Part shown: in pieces, positions 14,340 to 22,052 of the stretch
Layout: every line of letters starts with the position of its first letter
How positions within the stretch are numbered: position 1 is the stretch's first letter
The notes under the pieces: generated by a model
What the model saw: only the letters and a program-made list of their open reading frames with translations
What the model was told of the DNA's origin: nothing
The model's database searches: none
Program-made: the position numbers and the translations under genes
Source of the DNA: Microbacteriaceae bacterium
Lineage (GTDB): Bacteria > Actinomycetota > Actinomycetes > Actinomycetales > Microbacteriaceae
Length of the DNA stretch: 41,979 nucleotides
Assembly (NCBI GenBank): GCA_025463565.1
Contig: JAODAT010000046.1
Coordinates: 1-41,979, forward strand
Direction: 5' to 3'

Positions 14340-15896
14340 GTGACGGACCCCTTCGATTTCGGACAAGGCCAGCCGCCCCCCGAGCCCTCTGTTGAGCATC
14401 CAGCGGATCAGCCGCTGAGCAGGCGTGCCGCGCGCGGCGGCAGCGGTACCACTGGTCCGAAGCGGGGCCGGGGGGTGAAACGAAGCCCGGCCGAGACCGA
14501 TCGCAAGGGACTTCTTGCGTCGTTCGCCGCGCATCCGAACGCCTGGCTGTTCTCCACCATCGGTGTCGTCTTCCTGCTTCTCGGGACCGGGTCGGTGTTC
14601 GCCGGAATGGCGATCGGCGCCCCGAGTGCGTCCGGTGCGGTGACTCCGGCGGCGACGACCGCCGCGCCTCGCGCGACGCCGAGCGGCATCTCGACCGCCA
14701 CGCCGCTGCGCACCTGCTCGGTCACCGGCCAGGCGACCAGCACCGCTCTCGGTTCATTTAGCGGCACGGTCATCAACACGACCACCGGCGAGGTGCTGTT
14801 CGATCGCAACGGCAGCACGGGTGTCGCGACGGCCAGCGTCATGAAGTTGCTGACCTCGGCGACAGCACTCACCGACCTCGGTCCGGACTACACGTTCAAG
14901 ACGACGGTCTACGCGGGAACCACCCCTGGCTCAATCGTGCTCGTCGGCGGTGGCGACCCAACACTGAGCGCCGCGCCGGCCGGCGGCAGCGTCTACAAGG
15001 GTGCGCCCCTGCTCTCTGATCTTGCCGACCAGGTGAACAAGGCGATGGGCAACCAGGCGATCACGTCGGTCGTGCTCGACGCGAACATGTGGAACCCGGC
15101 CGACAACTGGGACCCGAGCGTTCCGGTTTCCGAACGCACCGGCGGCTACGAGCCGCTGATCACCGCGCTCATGGTCGATGGTGACCGGGCGAACCCTGCC
15201 GCCCAGGACAGCCCGCGCAGCACCGACCCGGTCGGTAACGCCGGTGCGGCGTTCATCCAGGCGCTGGGGCTGCCTGCCAACACCCCGGTCTCCGATGGCA
15301 CCGCCATCTCCGGCTCCCAGCAGCTTGGGCAGGTGGCATCCCAGCCCATCTCCACCCTCATCGGCCAGATGCTGCCGGTGAGCGACAACACGCTTGCCGA
15401 GATGATGGCCAGGGTCTCGTCAAAGGTCAGCGGTCGGGACGGTTCGTCCGGCTCTCTCACCCCCACCTATGCGAGCGCGCTCACCGGCTACGGACTTGAC
15501 ACGACCGGGCTGGTTATCAAGGACGGTTCCGGCGAGAGCAACCTCGACGCGGTTGCGCCTGCCCTCGTGGCGAAACTGATGGCGCTGGTGCTGGCGAATC
15601 CGGCGGGCAAGAACCTCGACCTCATCTACAACGCGCTTCCGGTCGCCGGCAAGACCGGAACACTGGCCAGCCGGTTCAGCGGGCCGAATGCGGTCGCGCG
15701 TGGCGCCGTGAACGCGAAGACCGGATCGATCGCCACGGCATACGCGCTGGCCGGCATCGTGCACACCGCGGACGGCAGCGCCCTGTCGTTCGCGTTCTTC
15801 GCCGAAGGCAAACTCAACGCGAGTTCCGCGATGACCGCGCTCGATACGCTCACCACCGCCGTCTTTAACTGCGGAAACAACCTCTCGAACAACTGA
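14340..15896 (+). CDS. dacB: D-alanyl-D-alanine carboxypeptidase/endopeptidase (PBP4, DacB type)
   Basis: A 518-residue class-C penicillin-binding protein. About 60 cytoplasmic, basic, proline-rich residues precede one membrane helix (WLFSTIGVVFLLLGTGSVF, about 70-90). The extracytoplasmic catalytic domain holds the three serine-peptidase motifs: SVMK with Ser166 and Lys169, SDN at 348-350, and KTG at 438-440. It trims or cleaves cell-wall peptides. The cytoplasmic extension is not part of E. coli DacB. The GTG start follows TAACAT by 6 nt with no ribosome site. Its TGA overlaps the pncA start by one base, so the two are translationally coupled. Confidence 0.92.
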   Translation: MTDPFDFGQGQPPPEPSVEHPADQPLSRRAARGGSGTTGPKRGRGVKRSPAETDRKGLLASFAAHPNAWLFSTIGVVFLLLGTGSVFAGMAIGAPSASGAVTPAATTAAPRATPSGISTATPLRTCSVTGQATSTALGSFSGTVINTTTGEVLFDRNGSTGVATASVMKLLTSATALTDLGPDYTFKTTVYAGTTPGSIVLVGGGDPTLSAAPAGGSVYKGAPLLSDLADQVNKAMGNQAITSVVLDANMWNPADNWDPSVPVSERTGGYEPLITALMVDGDRANPAAQDSPRSTDPVGNAGAAFIQALGLPANTPVSDGTAISGSQQLGQVASQPISTLIGQMLPVSDNTLAEMMARVSSKVSGRDGSSGSLTPTYASALTGYGLDTTGLVIKDGSGESNLDAVAPALVAKLMALVLANPAGKNLDLIYNALPVAGKTGTLASRFSGPNAVARGAVNAKTGSIATAYALAGIVHTADGSALSFAFFAEGKLNASSAMTALDTLTTAVFNCGNNLSNN

Positions 15897-16474
15897 TGAC
15901 GCACGCACTCTTCATCATCGACGTGCAGAACGACTTCACCGAAGGCGGGGCGCTCGGGGTAGAGGGCGGTGCCGCGGTCGCCGCTGGCATCACGCGCTAC
16001 CTGGCCGGGCATCCGGGCCGCTATGACGCGGTGTTCGCCTCGCGCGACTGGCATGACGCCGACAACGACAACGGCGGTCACTTCGCCACGACTGACGCTC
16101 CGGATTTCGTCATCACCTGGCCTGTGCACTGCGTCGCGGGAACCGCCGGTGCCGACTTCCACCCCGACCTCGACATCGATGGCGTGACCGTCCAGGTGCG
16201 CAAGGGGCAGGGAAAGCCGGCCTACTCCATCTTCGAAGGGACGACGGATGACGGCGAGACCGTCCCGCAGAAGCTCGACGAGCTGGGCGTGACCGACATC
16301 GATGTCGTCGGCATCGCCACCGACTACTGCGTGCTGGCCTCCGCGAGCGACGCGCTCGCGGCCGGCCGGAATGTCTCGGTGTTCACCGACCTCATCGCCG
16401 GGGTGGCTGCCGAGTCGAGTGCGGCCGCGCTCCGCGAGCTCTCGCAGGCCGGTGCGCAGGTGGTCCACTCATAG
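15896..16474 (+). CDS. pncA: Nicotinamidase (isochorismatase family)
   Basis: A 192-residue amidohydrolase that converts nicotinamide to nicotinate for NAD salvage. The family's active-site residues are present: Asp in FIIDVQNDF, Lys in QVRKGQGKP, and the nucleophile Cys in GIATDYCVLAS. The metal-binding Asp and His are in SRDWHDADN and GGHF. Length and motif spacing match PncA (about 186-210). The ATG overlaps the dacB stop (TGATG), so it is read from the same message. A cytoplasmic enzyme; the link with wall synthesis is probably only positional. Confidence 0.92.
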   Translation: MTHALFIIDVQNDFTEGGALGVEGGAAVAAGITRYLAGHPGRYDAVFASRDWHDADNDNGGHFATTDAPDFVITWPVHCVAGTAGADFHPDLDIDGVTVQVRKGQGKPAYSIFEGTTDDGETVPQKLDELGVTDIDVVGIATDYCVLASASDALAAGRNVSVFTDLIAGVAAESSAAALRELSQAGAQVVHS

Positions 16475-16481
16475 GTCGTCC

Positions 16482-16487
16482 TAGACT
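16482..16487 (+). promoter_or_regulatory. -10 box for gabD (leaderless layout)
   Basis: TAGACT ends 7 nt before the ATG at 16495, in the 20-bp gap after pncA. No ribosome site is visible. Confidence 0.45.
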
Positions 16488-16494
16488 TGGACGC

Positions 16495-17967
16495 ATGACT
16501 TCGGCGACAGAATCCGCTCTCCTGGCGAAGGTGCCAGACACACTGTTCATCGGCGGGGCCTGGGTCGAATCGACCTCGGGTCGCTCGCTCGATGTGCAGG
16601 ACCCGGCCACCGGTGTTGTCATCAAGACCATCGCCGACGCCTCGGTCGAGGACGGCGCCCGCGCCATGGATGCGGCCGCCGAAGCGCAGGAATCCTGGGG
16701 CGCAACTCCGGCGCGAGTCCGCGGGGAGATCCTGCGAAAGACCTTCGACCTGCTGCAGGAGCGCAAAGAGGATTTCGCCCTGCTGATGACGCTGGAGATG
16801 GGCAAGCCGCTCAGCGAGGCGCGCGGCGAGGTCGGCTACGGCGGCGAGTTCCTGCGCTGGTTCAGCGAGGAGGCGGTGCGCATCGGCGGCCACTACGGAG
16901 CCAATCCCGAGGGCACCGGCCGCATGATCGTCACGCACCTACCGGTCGGGCCCAGCTTCCTGATCACGCCGTGGAACTTTCCGCTCGCGATGGCCACACG
17001 CAAGATCGCACCGGCGATCGCCGCTGGCTGCACGATGGTGGTGAAGCCCGCCGCGCTCACCCCGCTCACCACCCTCTACCTGGCCACGCTGCTTGAAGAA
17101 GCGGGACTGCCGAAGGGCGTGCTCAACATCGTCACCACATCGAAGTCGGGCGAGCTCTCGAGCCCCATCATCGCCGACCCGCGCCTGCGCAAGCTCAGCT
17201 TCACCGGATCGACACCGGTCGGTGTCTCGTTGCTCAAAGAAGCGGCGAACGGCGTGCTGCGCACCTCGATGGAACTGGGCGGCAACGCGCCGTTCGTCGT
17301 CTTCGAAGACGCCGACCTGGATGCCGCGGTCGACGGCGCCATGCTCGCCAAGTTCCGCAACGTGGGCGAGGCCTGCACCGCCGCCAACCGGTTCATCGTG
17401 CACGAGTCGATCGCCGACGAGTTCGCCATCCGGGTGACCGAGAAGGTGAAGGCGATGAAGATCGGTCGCGGCACCGAAGACGGCGTGACGATCGGCCCAC
17501 TCATCAACGCGGCCGCGGTGAAGAAAGCCTCCGACCTGGTTGACGACGCGGTCGCACGGGGCGCGACGGTGCTCACGGGAGGTTCGGCGCTCGAGGGCGA
17601 AGGCACCTTCTATGAGCCGACCGTGGTTTCAGGCGTCGCGGCGGGCAGCGACATCCTGCGCGAGGAGATCTTCGGGCCGGTGCTCTCCATCATCACCTTC
17701 ACCGATGAAGCGGATGCCGTGGCCAAAGCCAACGACACCGAGTACGGCCTGGTCAGCTACGTCTTCACGAAAGACCTCGCCCGCGGCCAGCGTCTCATCG
17801 AGTCCATCCAGACCGGAATGATGGGGCTGAACGTCGGTGTGCTGTCCAATGCCGCAGCGCCGTTCGGCGGTGTCAAGCAGTCCGGCATCGGCCGCGAGGG
17901 CGGCTCCGAGGGCATCGGGGAGTACCTCGAGACCAAGTACGTTCTCACTCCTAACCCGTTCGCGTGA
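16495..17967 (+). CDS. gabD: NAD(P)-dependent succinate-semialdehyde dehydrogenase
   Basis: A 490-residue aldehyde dehydrogenase. ITPWNFPLAMATRKIAPA and MVVKPA form the cofactor site, Glu260 in MELGGNAPF is the general base and Cys294 in NVGEACTAANRF the nucleophile. The C-terminal PFGGVKQSGIGREGG is conserved. Length and the GEACTAANRF form fit GabD-type enzymes that oxidise succinate semialdehyde to succinate. Exact substrate choice within the superfamily is less certain, as no gabT lies nearby. TAGACT ends 7 nt before the ATG. Its stop overlaps the next gene's GTG. Confidence 0.88.
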   Translation: MTSATESALLAKVPDTLFIGGAWVESTSGRSLDVQDPATGVVIKTIADASVEDGARAMDAAAEAQESWGATPARVRGEILRKTFDLLQERKEDFALLMTLEMGKPLSEARGEVGYGGEFLRWFSEEAVRIGGHYGANPEGTGRMIVTHLPVGPSFLITPWNFPLAMATRKIAPAIAAGCTMVVKPAALTPLTTLYLATLLEEAGLPKGVLNIVTTSKSGELSSPIIADPRLRKLSFTGSTPVGVSLLKEAANGVLRTSMELGGNAPFVVFEDADLDAAVDGAMLAKFRNVGEACTAANRFIVHESIADEFAIRVTEKVKAMKIGRGTEDGVTIGPLINAAAVKKASDLVDDAVARGATVLTGGSALEGEGTFYEPTVVSGVAAGSDILREEIFGPVLSIITFTDEADAVAKANDTEYGLVSYVFTKDLARGQRLIESIQTGMMGLNVGVLSNAAAPFGGVKQSGIGREGGSEGIGEYLETKYVLTPNPFA

Positions 17968-18476
17968 CCGCGCTCGATGGACTGACCGAGGAGGACGTGG
18001 TCGTCCGCCGCACCCCGGTGGGCGTCATCGTCGCCATCGTGATCGCCGCCGGGATCATCGTCGGCCTGCTCGGGGTTGGGATCACGGCCGCCGTCGTCAA
18101 CGTCAGCCACACCGAGCAGGGGCTGTGCGGGGGGTTCGGGGTGCCATGCACCTCGCTTCCGCTCGAGCGGGTGGTCTCGCTCTCCGGGGTGGCCCTGCCC
18201 GGGGACGCCCGGGTCGGCGAGGCGTATTACAACCGCACCGCGACATCCACCAGCTTCCACGCCGTCGTGGTGCTGCCGACCGGCATCCACGCGGCACTCA
18301 CCAACTACGAGCCATACGGGCTTGCCATTACGCCCGCCGAGAAGAAGTGGGCCAAAGGCATGCACTCGCTGGTCTACCTCGGGATCTCCGACGGCGACAT
18401 CGTACGGAACGCGGTCACCGGCGTCGATGCACAGGGCGAGCACGAGGTGTTCCTGAGTTACACGACCGGTTCCTGA
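17964..18476 (+). CDS. Single-pass membrane protein of unknown function
   Basis: A 170-residue protein I do not recognise. About 20 acidic cytoplasmic residues precede one long helix (VGVIVAIVIAAGIIVGLLGVG, about 19-45), then an outer domain of about 120 residues. Two Cys in LCGGFGVPC could form a disulphide. The end (EVFLSYTTGS) is hydrophilic. GTGA overlap with gabD and a 2-bp gap to the SpoU gene place it inside a coupled three-gene run. A signalling or stability role is possible but unsupported. Confidence 0.75.
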   Translation: MTALDGLTEEDVVVRRTPVGVIVAIVIAAGIIVGLLGVGITAAVVNVSHTEQGLCGGFGVPCTSLPLERVVSLSGVALPGDARVGEAYYNRTATSTSFHAVVVLPTGIHAALTNYEPYGLAITPAEKKWAKGMHSLVYLGISDGDIVRNAVTGVDAQGEHEVFLSYTTGS

Positions 18477-18478
18477 CC

Positions 18479-19264
18479 GTGCCGGTGATCGAGATCGCCG
18501 ACCTCGCCGACCCACGGCTGGCCGACTACTCGCACCGAACGGATGTCGCCCTCAAAAAGACGGCGGGCGGCATCTATATCGCCGAGTCCGCCCTGGTGCT
18601 CGAACGTGCCCTGCGCGCCGGACACACCCCGCGCTCGGTGCTGGCGCTCGGCGGCACGGTCGACGAGGCAGTCGCTCTCGTCGGGCCGGATGTTCCCGTC
18701 TTTTCGGGGCCGGGGGAGCTGCTCGAGCAGCTGACCGGATACCTGCTGCACCGCGGACTGATCGCCGCGATGGATCGACCCGAGCAGCCCACGGTCGAGT
18801 CGCTTCTCGCGGTCTCGCGAAGGGTGGTGGTGATCGAGAACGTCGTCGACCCGACCAACGTGGGTGCGATCTTCCGCTCGGTTGCCGCGATCGGGGCCGA
18901 CGCGGTGCTCGTCACGCCGCGCTGCTCGGACCCGCTCTACCGGCGCGCCATCCGCGTTTCGATGGGCACGGTGCTCCAGGTGCCGTGGGCAAGGGTGGGC
19001 GACTGGACCTCGACGAAGTTTGTCCTGGAAACGGCGGGATTCCACGTCGCGGCGCTGGCGCTCACACCCGACGCAGTCTCGCTGCGCGATTTCGTGCCGC
19101 CGGAGAAACTGGCACTGGTGCTCGGCACGGAGGGTGAAGGGCTCACACCTGAGGCGATCGCCGCGGCGGACACCGTTGTGCAGATCCCGATGATGCACGG
19201 GATCGACTCGCTCAACGTTGCGGCCGCGGCCGCTGTCGCGATGTGGGCTACCACTGCCGGTTGA
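18479..19264 (+). CDS. SpoU/TrmH-family RNA methyltransferase
   Basis: A 261-residue SPOUT enzyme that 2'-O-methylates ribose in rRNA or tRNA with S-adenosylmethionine. The N-terminal 90 residues fit a substrate-binding domain. The three family motifs are present: VVDPTNVGAIFRSVAAIGAD (motif 1), LVLGTEGEGLTPEAI (motif 2) and IPMMHGIDSLNVAAAAAVAM (motif 3), which form the knotted SAM site. The target nucleotide is unknown. Start is GTG at 18479 (a second GTG is 6 bases on), 2 bp after the preceding stop. Its final codons fall in a REP-like fragment that marks the edge of the less GC-rich block. Confidence 0.9.
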   Translation: MPVIEIADLADPRLADYSHRTDVALKKTAGGIYIAESALVLERALRAGHTPRSVLALGGTVDEAVALVGPDVPVFSGPGELLEQLTGYLLHRGLIAAMDRPEQPTVESLLAVSRRVVVIENVVDPTNVGAIFRSVAAIGADAVLVTPRCSDPLYRRAIRVSMGTVLQVPWARVGDWTSTKFVLETAGFHVAALALTPDAVSLRDFVPPEKLALVLGTEGEGLTPEAIAAADTVVQIPMMHGIDSLNVAAAAAVAMWATTAG

Positions 19265-19297
19265 GTAGCGCCGCGAACGGTTGGAATATGGTTCGCG
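19259..19297 (+). repeat. REP-like fragment and hairpin after the SpoU gene
   Basis: GGTTGAGTAGCGC (19259-19271) matches 12 of 13 bases of the unit at 35849 (GGTCGAGTAGCGC) and contains the SpoU stop codon. CGCGAAC (19272-19278) and GTTCGCG (19291-19297) form a perfect 7-bp stem that could act as a bidirectional transcription end between the convergent genes. Confidence 0.5.
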
Positions 19298-19322
19298 ACT
19301 AGCTGTCGGCCACGAAGAGATG

Positions 19323-19646
19323 TCAGCTGGTTTCAAAGTAAAAGTGGGCGTGTAGTTCGCAGCCCGGGTTGAATGTGGCGGCGCAGCGCGGGCATTGTCC
19401 GACGGCGCGATACTCGGCGATCGTGAGTTCTGCAGAGCAGACTCCACAGAGGATGGCCTTCTGGTCGTATTCGCTCAAACCCCACAGTGCCAAGGGGTGC
19501 CCGGCACATTCTGCGTGGCAGAGGTGGCATGGGTAGTAATCGCCGCAGCAGCGGAACTTGATCGCGACGATGTCGAGCGAAGTGCCGTAGTGGACACAAC
19601 GCGTCTGCGAGTCGATCGTCTTTCCGTGGACCACCGGCGCCGTCAT
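19323..19646 (-). CDS. CHY-type zinc-finger protein, last gene of the biotin operon
   Basis: A 107-residue protein dense in Cys and His: RCVHYGTSLDIV, FRCCGDYYPCHLCHAEC, ILCGVCSAELTI, CPRCAATFNPGCELHAHFYF. This is the CHY zinc-finger pattern, which binds several zinc ions. Related domains occur in yeast Hot13 and in plant and animal RING-CHY proteins. No bacterial function is established. Its ATG overlaps the bioN stop (ATGA, 19643-19646), so it is translated from the biotin-transport message. A role in metal handling or in assembly of an operon product is inference only. Confidence 0.85.
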   Translation of the reverse strand: MTAPVVHGKTIDSQTRCVHYGTSLDIVAIKFRCCGDYYPCHLCHAECAGHPLALWGLSEYDQKAILCGVCSAELTIAEYRAVGQCPRCAATFNPGCELHAHFYFETS

Positions 19647-20239
19647 TCGATCCCCCGTGCCGTGAGAGCTTCGCCGAGCTCATCTGCGTGCTTGAGAGCG
19701 CCGACGAGGAACGGGACGGTGAAGCGAGTCAGCGAGGCCCCCAAACCGCGCGCCCGCTGGGCCTCCCTCACGTCGCGAGAGATGCGCGTGAGCACCGGAA
19801 TCGTTGTGATCGCCAATGCAAGGGCGAGGGCGACCCGTTCGGGACTGACCCCAAGTCGCGCTAGCGGACGAAGGCCACGTTCCGTGGAGTCAAGGAGCGT
19901 TTCGAGTCGAGTTGTCAGGACGAGGACGTTTGCGATCAGCATTGCTGTGACCACGCGGCAGGTGTTTGTAATGGCAAGGTCGAATGGCACAAACAAGAGT
20001 TGTACAGCGAGCGCGATCGCGATCACCCAGCGAAGAACGAACAGTTGGTGGCCGAGTTCCCGCCATCCGAGACCGTTCAGCGTGTAGCACAGGCACGGCA
20101 ACGCAACCAGGACTCCGAGCGTCCACAGGTTAGACGGCAGAAATGAGACCACAAGCACGACGGCCATGATCGCGCCGAGCTTGGCGCCGGCTGGCGCCCG
20201 GTAGATCCATCCGCTGCCGGGCCGGTACAGGCTCAGCAT
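19643..20239 (-). CDS. bioN: Energy-coupling factor T-component of the biotin transporter
   Basis: A 198-residue membrane protein with about five hydrophobic helices (AIMAVVLVVSFLPS, GVLVALPCLCYTL, LRWVIAIALAVQLLFV and others). The two EcfT coupling motifs that touch the ATPase are seen as EAQRARGLG (about 165) and ALTARGIE at the C-terminus. In group I ECF systems BioN joins the substrate-binding BioY to the ATPase BioM. It overlaps bioM by 7 bases upstream and the CHY gene by 4 downstream. With bioM and bioY in one operon, the substrate is confidently biotin. Confidence 0.92.
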   Translation of the reverse strand: MLSLYRPGSGWIYRAPAGAKLGAIMAVVLVVSFLPSNLWTLGVLVALPCLCYTLNGLGWRELGHQLFVLRWVIAIALAVQLLFVPFDLAITNTCRVVTAMLIANVLVLTTRLETLLDSTERGLRPLARLGVSPERVALALALAITTIPVLTRISRDVREAQRARGLGASLTRFTVPFLVGALKHADELGEALTARGIE

Positions 20240-20919
20240 CGGAGGTGGTCTTCGTACTGTCGAATTATGTCGGCCGGTTCGCCCGCATCAATGACCAGCC
20301 CTCCGTCAAAGAGGACAACCGAGTCACACCGCGCGGCCAAGGCCAGATCATGGGTCACGAGAACAAGCCGATGATGCGACCCACCAAGCAAACGGTCCGC
20401 AATCGCCCGACTGTTTCGGGCGTCAAGGAACGCTGTCGGCTCGTCTGCAATCACCAGGTCAGGTCGACGGATGAGTGCCGCGCAAAGAGCAAGCATCTGC
20501 TTCTGGCCGCCCGACAGGTCATGAGCCGCGCGAGCCGCCAATTCTGCGAGACCGAATTCCTCGAGCGCCTCGGCAACCCGGGCGGCACGCTCTGCTGCGG
20601 GGAGGTGCTCGCGGCGAAGGGAAAGCGCTACATCTTCGGCAACTGTCGGCATGACAATCTGCGCGTCCGGGTTGCTGAAGATAAAACTCACACGACGGCG
20701 CAGCTCCGCCCGCTGCCGTGCAGGATTCAGACCGAGCACTGAAACGTGACCGGATGTCGCACCGACGAGACCGCCCACAAGCCTGGCGAAAGTTGACTTC
20801 CCGGAACCGTTGGCACCGATGACCGCGACACGGGGCCGATCAATGGTGAGCGTGATCCCGTTGAGGATCGGGTTCCCGTCAAGGGCGACAGTGACATTGT
20901 CGAGACTGATCGTGCTCAC
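20233..20919 (-). CDS. bioM: Biotin transporter ATPase
   Basis: A 228-residue ECF-type ABC ATPase. Walker A is IGANGSGKSTFARL at about residues 34-42, the Q-loop region is FIFSNPDAQIVMPTV (NPDxQ is typical of ECF A-subunits), the signature is HDLSGGQKQMLALCAAL, Walker B is DLVIADEPTAFLD and the switch His is in VLVTHDLAL. It powers biotin uptake with BioN and BioY. The GTG start overlaps the thiolase stop by 4 bases (20916-20919). Being dedicated (group I) rather than shared fits its position with bioY. Confidence 0.93.
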   Translation of the reverse strand: MSTISLDNVTVALDGNPILNGITLTIDRPRVAVIGANGSGKSTFARLVGGLVGATSGHVSVLGLNPARQRAELRRRVSFIFSNPDAQIVMPTVAEDVALSLRREHLPAAERAARVAEALEEFGLAELAARAAHDLSGGQKQMLALCAALIRRPDLVIADEPTAFLDARNSRAIADRLLGGSHHRLVLVTHDLALAARCDSVVLFDGGLVIDAGEPADIIRQYEDHLRC

Positions 20920-22052
20920 CGCACGACCTCGAAGACTGCGGCCACTCCCATGCCCCCACCGACCGATGCTGCGGCGACGCCCAGGGACCCCGCCGGAGAG
21001 CCTCCACGGACCAGGCGCGAAAACAGGCGGACGATACTTATCGCCCCGCTGGCACCCCAGGGGTGCCCGAAGGCGAGTGCTCCACCGTCGGAAGAGACGC
21101 GAGGGTCATCATCGTCGATTCCCAGCACCTCCAGCACAGCCAGTAGCTGGGCTGCGAAAGCCTCGACGATCTCGAACGCGGAGATCGAGGCGACTGTGAG
21201 ATCGGCGTACTCGAGCGCTGTCCGGATGGCTAAGGCTGCGCCCAGTCCCGGCAATGACGGGTCGCATCCGACCGTTGCGTGTGAGATTACCGCGAGTCCC
21301 GCGGCACCGCCTCTGTCGAGCGAACTCGGAGCAACGGCAACCAACGCCGCGCCATCACTGATCCGACATGAATTACCGGCAGTCAGTGTCCCGCTAGGGA
21401 AAAGCGGTGCAAAGCGGCCGATCGTCGCGGGCGAGACAGCTGGTGCTGCTTCGTCCCGGGAGAGGCCTCCCAGCGGAACAAGCTCAGCCTCGAAAACCCC
21501 TCGGTTCCCCGCCGCAAATGCACGGGCGCGACTGCGCAGCGCCGCAGCATCCTGCCGGATTCGAGAGATCCCCATGGCGCTCGCAAGATCTTCGGCGGCT
21601 TGGGTCATGTCCGGGTCGGCAAAACCGGCAGGCGCGAACGGGGCCCGATCGTAGGGCTGACCATCGATTGACCGAACGGGCGCAGTCGAAGCACTCTCAA
21701 CTCCTCCGGCGAGGCGCAACCGCGCGTCGCCTGCTCGAATCGCGGTTACCGCATCCAGAATCGCAGCCAACCCACTGCCGCACTGCCGGTCGAGCGTCAT
21801 ACCTGGTACTGAGGCATCTAGGCCAGCGGCGAGGGCGGTGACGCGAGCGGGATTTCCGCCCGGCCCCATGCAGTTTCCGAGGATAACGTCCGCCACTGCG
21901 TGGCTATCACCTATGGTCCGCCGCGCATCCTGCAAGGTCGCACGCAACACAGGGGCCGCTAGTTGCTCAACCGTGAGGCCAGCCAACCCGCGACCGCGGG
22001 TCGCGATCGGGCTACGTCTCGCCGCAACGATGACAGGTTCGCGGTCGCTCAC
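20916..22052 (-). CDS. Thiolase-like protein in the biotin operon, with altered active site
   Basis: A 378-residue thiolase-fold protein from the GTG at 22052, which overlaps the ligase stop (GTGA). The acyl-accepting Cys is at about residue 91 (TLDRQCGSGLAAI) and the GHP motif is intact (GGALAFGHPWGASGA). Two other family motifs are changed: the usual NEAF reads VEAF (FEIVEAFAAQ), and the usual C-x-GGG-x-G reads SVGGGMG, so the second catalytic Cys is Ser. Normal Claisen or thiolytic activity is therefore doubtful; acyl transfer or hydrolysis through Cys91 remains possible. Position and size recall B. subtilis YhfS, whose gene follows yhfU (bioYB) and yhfT. A longer upstream start was rejected as it runs into the ligase gene. 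Confidence 0.85.
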   Translation of the reverse strand: MSDREPVIVAARRSPIATRGRGLAGLTVEQLAAPVLRATLQDARRTIGDSHAVADVILGNCMGPGGNPARVTALAAGLDASVPGMTLDRQCGSGLAAILDAVTAIRAGDARLRLAGGVESASTAPVRSIDGQPYDRAPFAPAGFADPDMTQAAEDLASAMGISRIRQDAAALRSRARAFAAGNRGVFEAELVPLGGLSRDEAAPAVSPATIGRFAPLFPSGTLTAGNSCRISDGAALVAVAPSSLDRGGAAGLAVISHATVGCDPSLPGLGAALAIRTALEYADLTVASISAFEIVEAFAAQLLAVLEVLGIDDDDPRVSSDGGALAFGHPWGASGAISIVRLFSRLVRGGSPAGSLGVAAASVGGGMGVAAVFEVVR

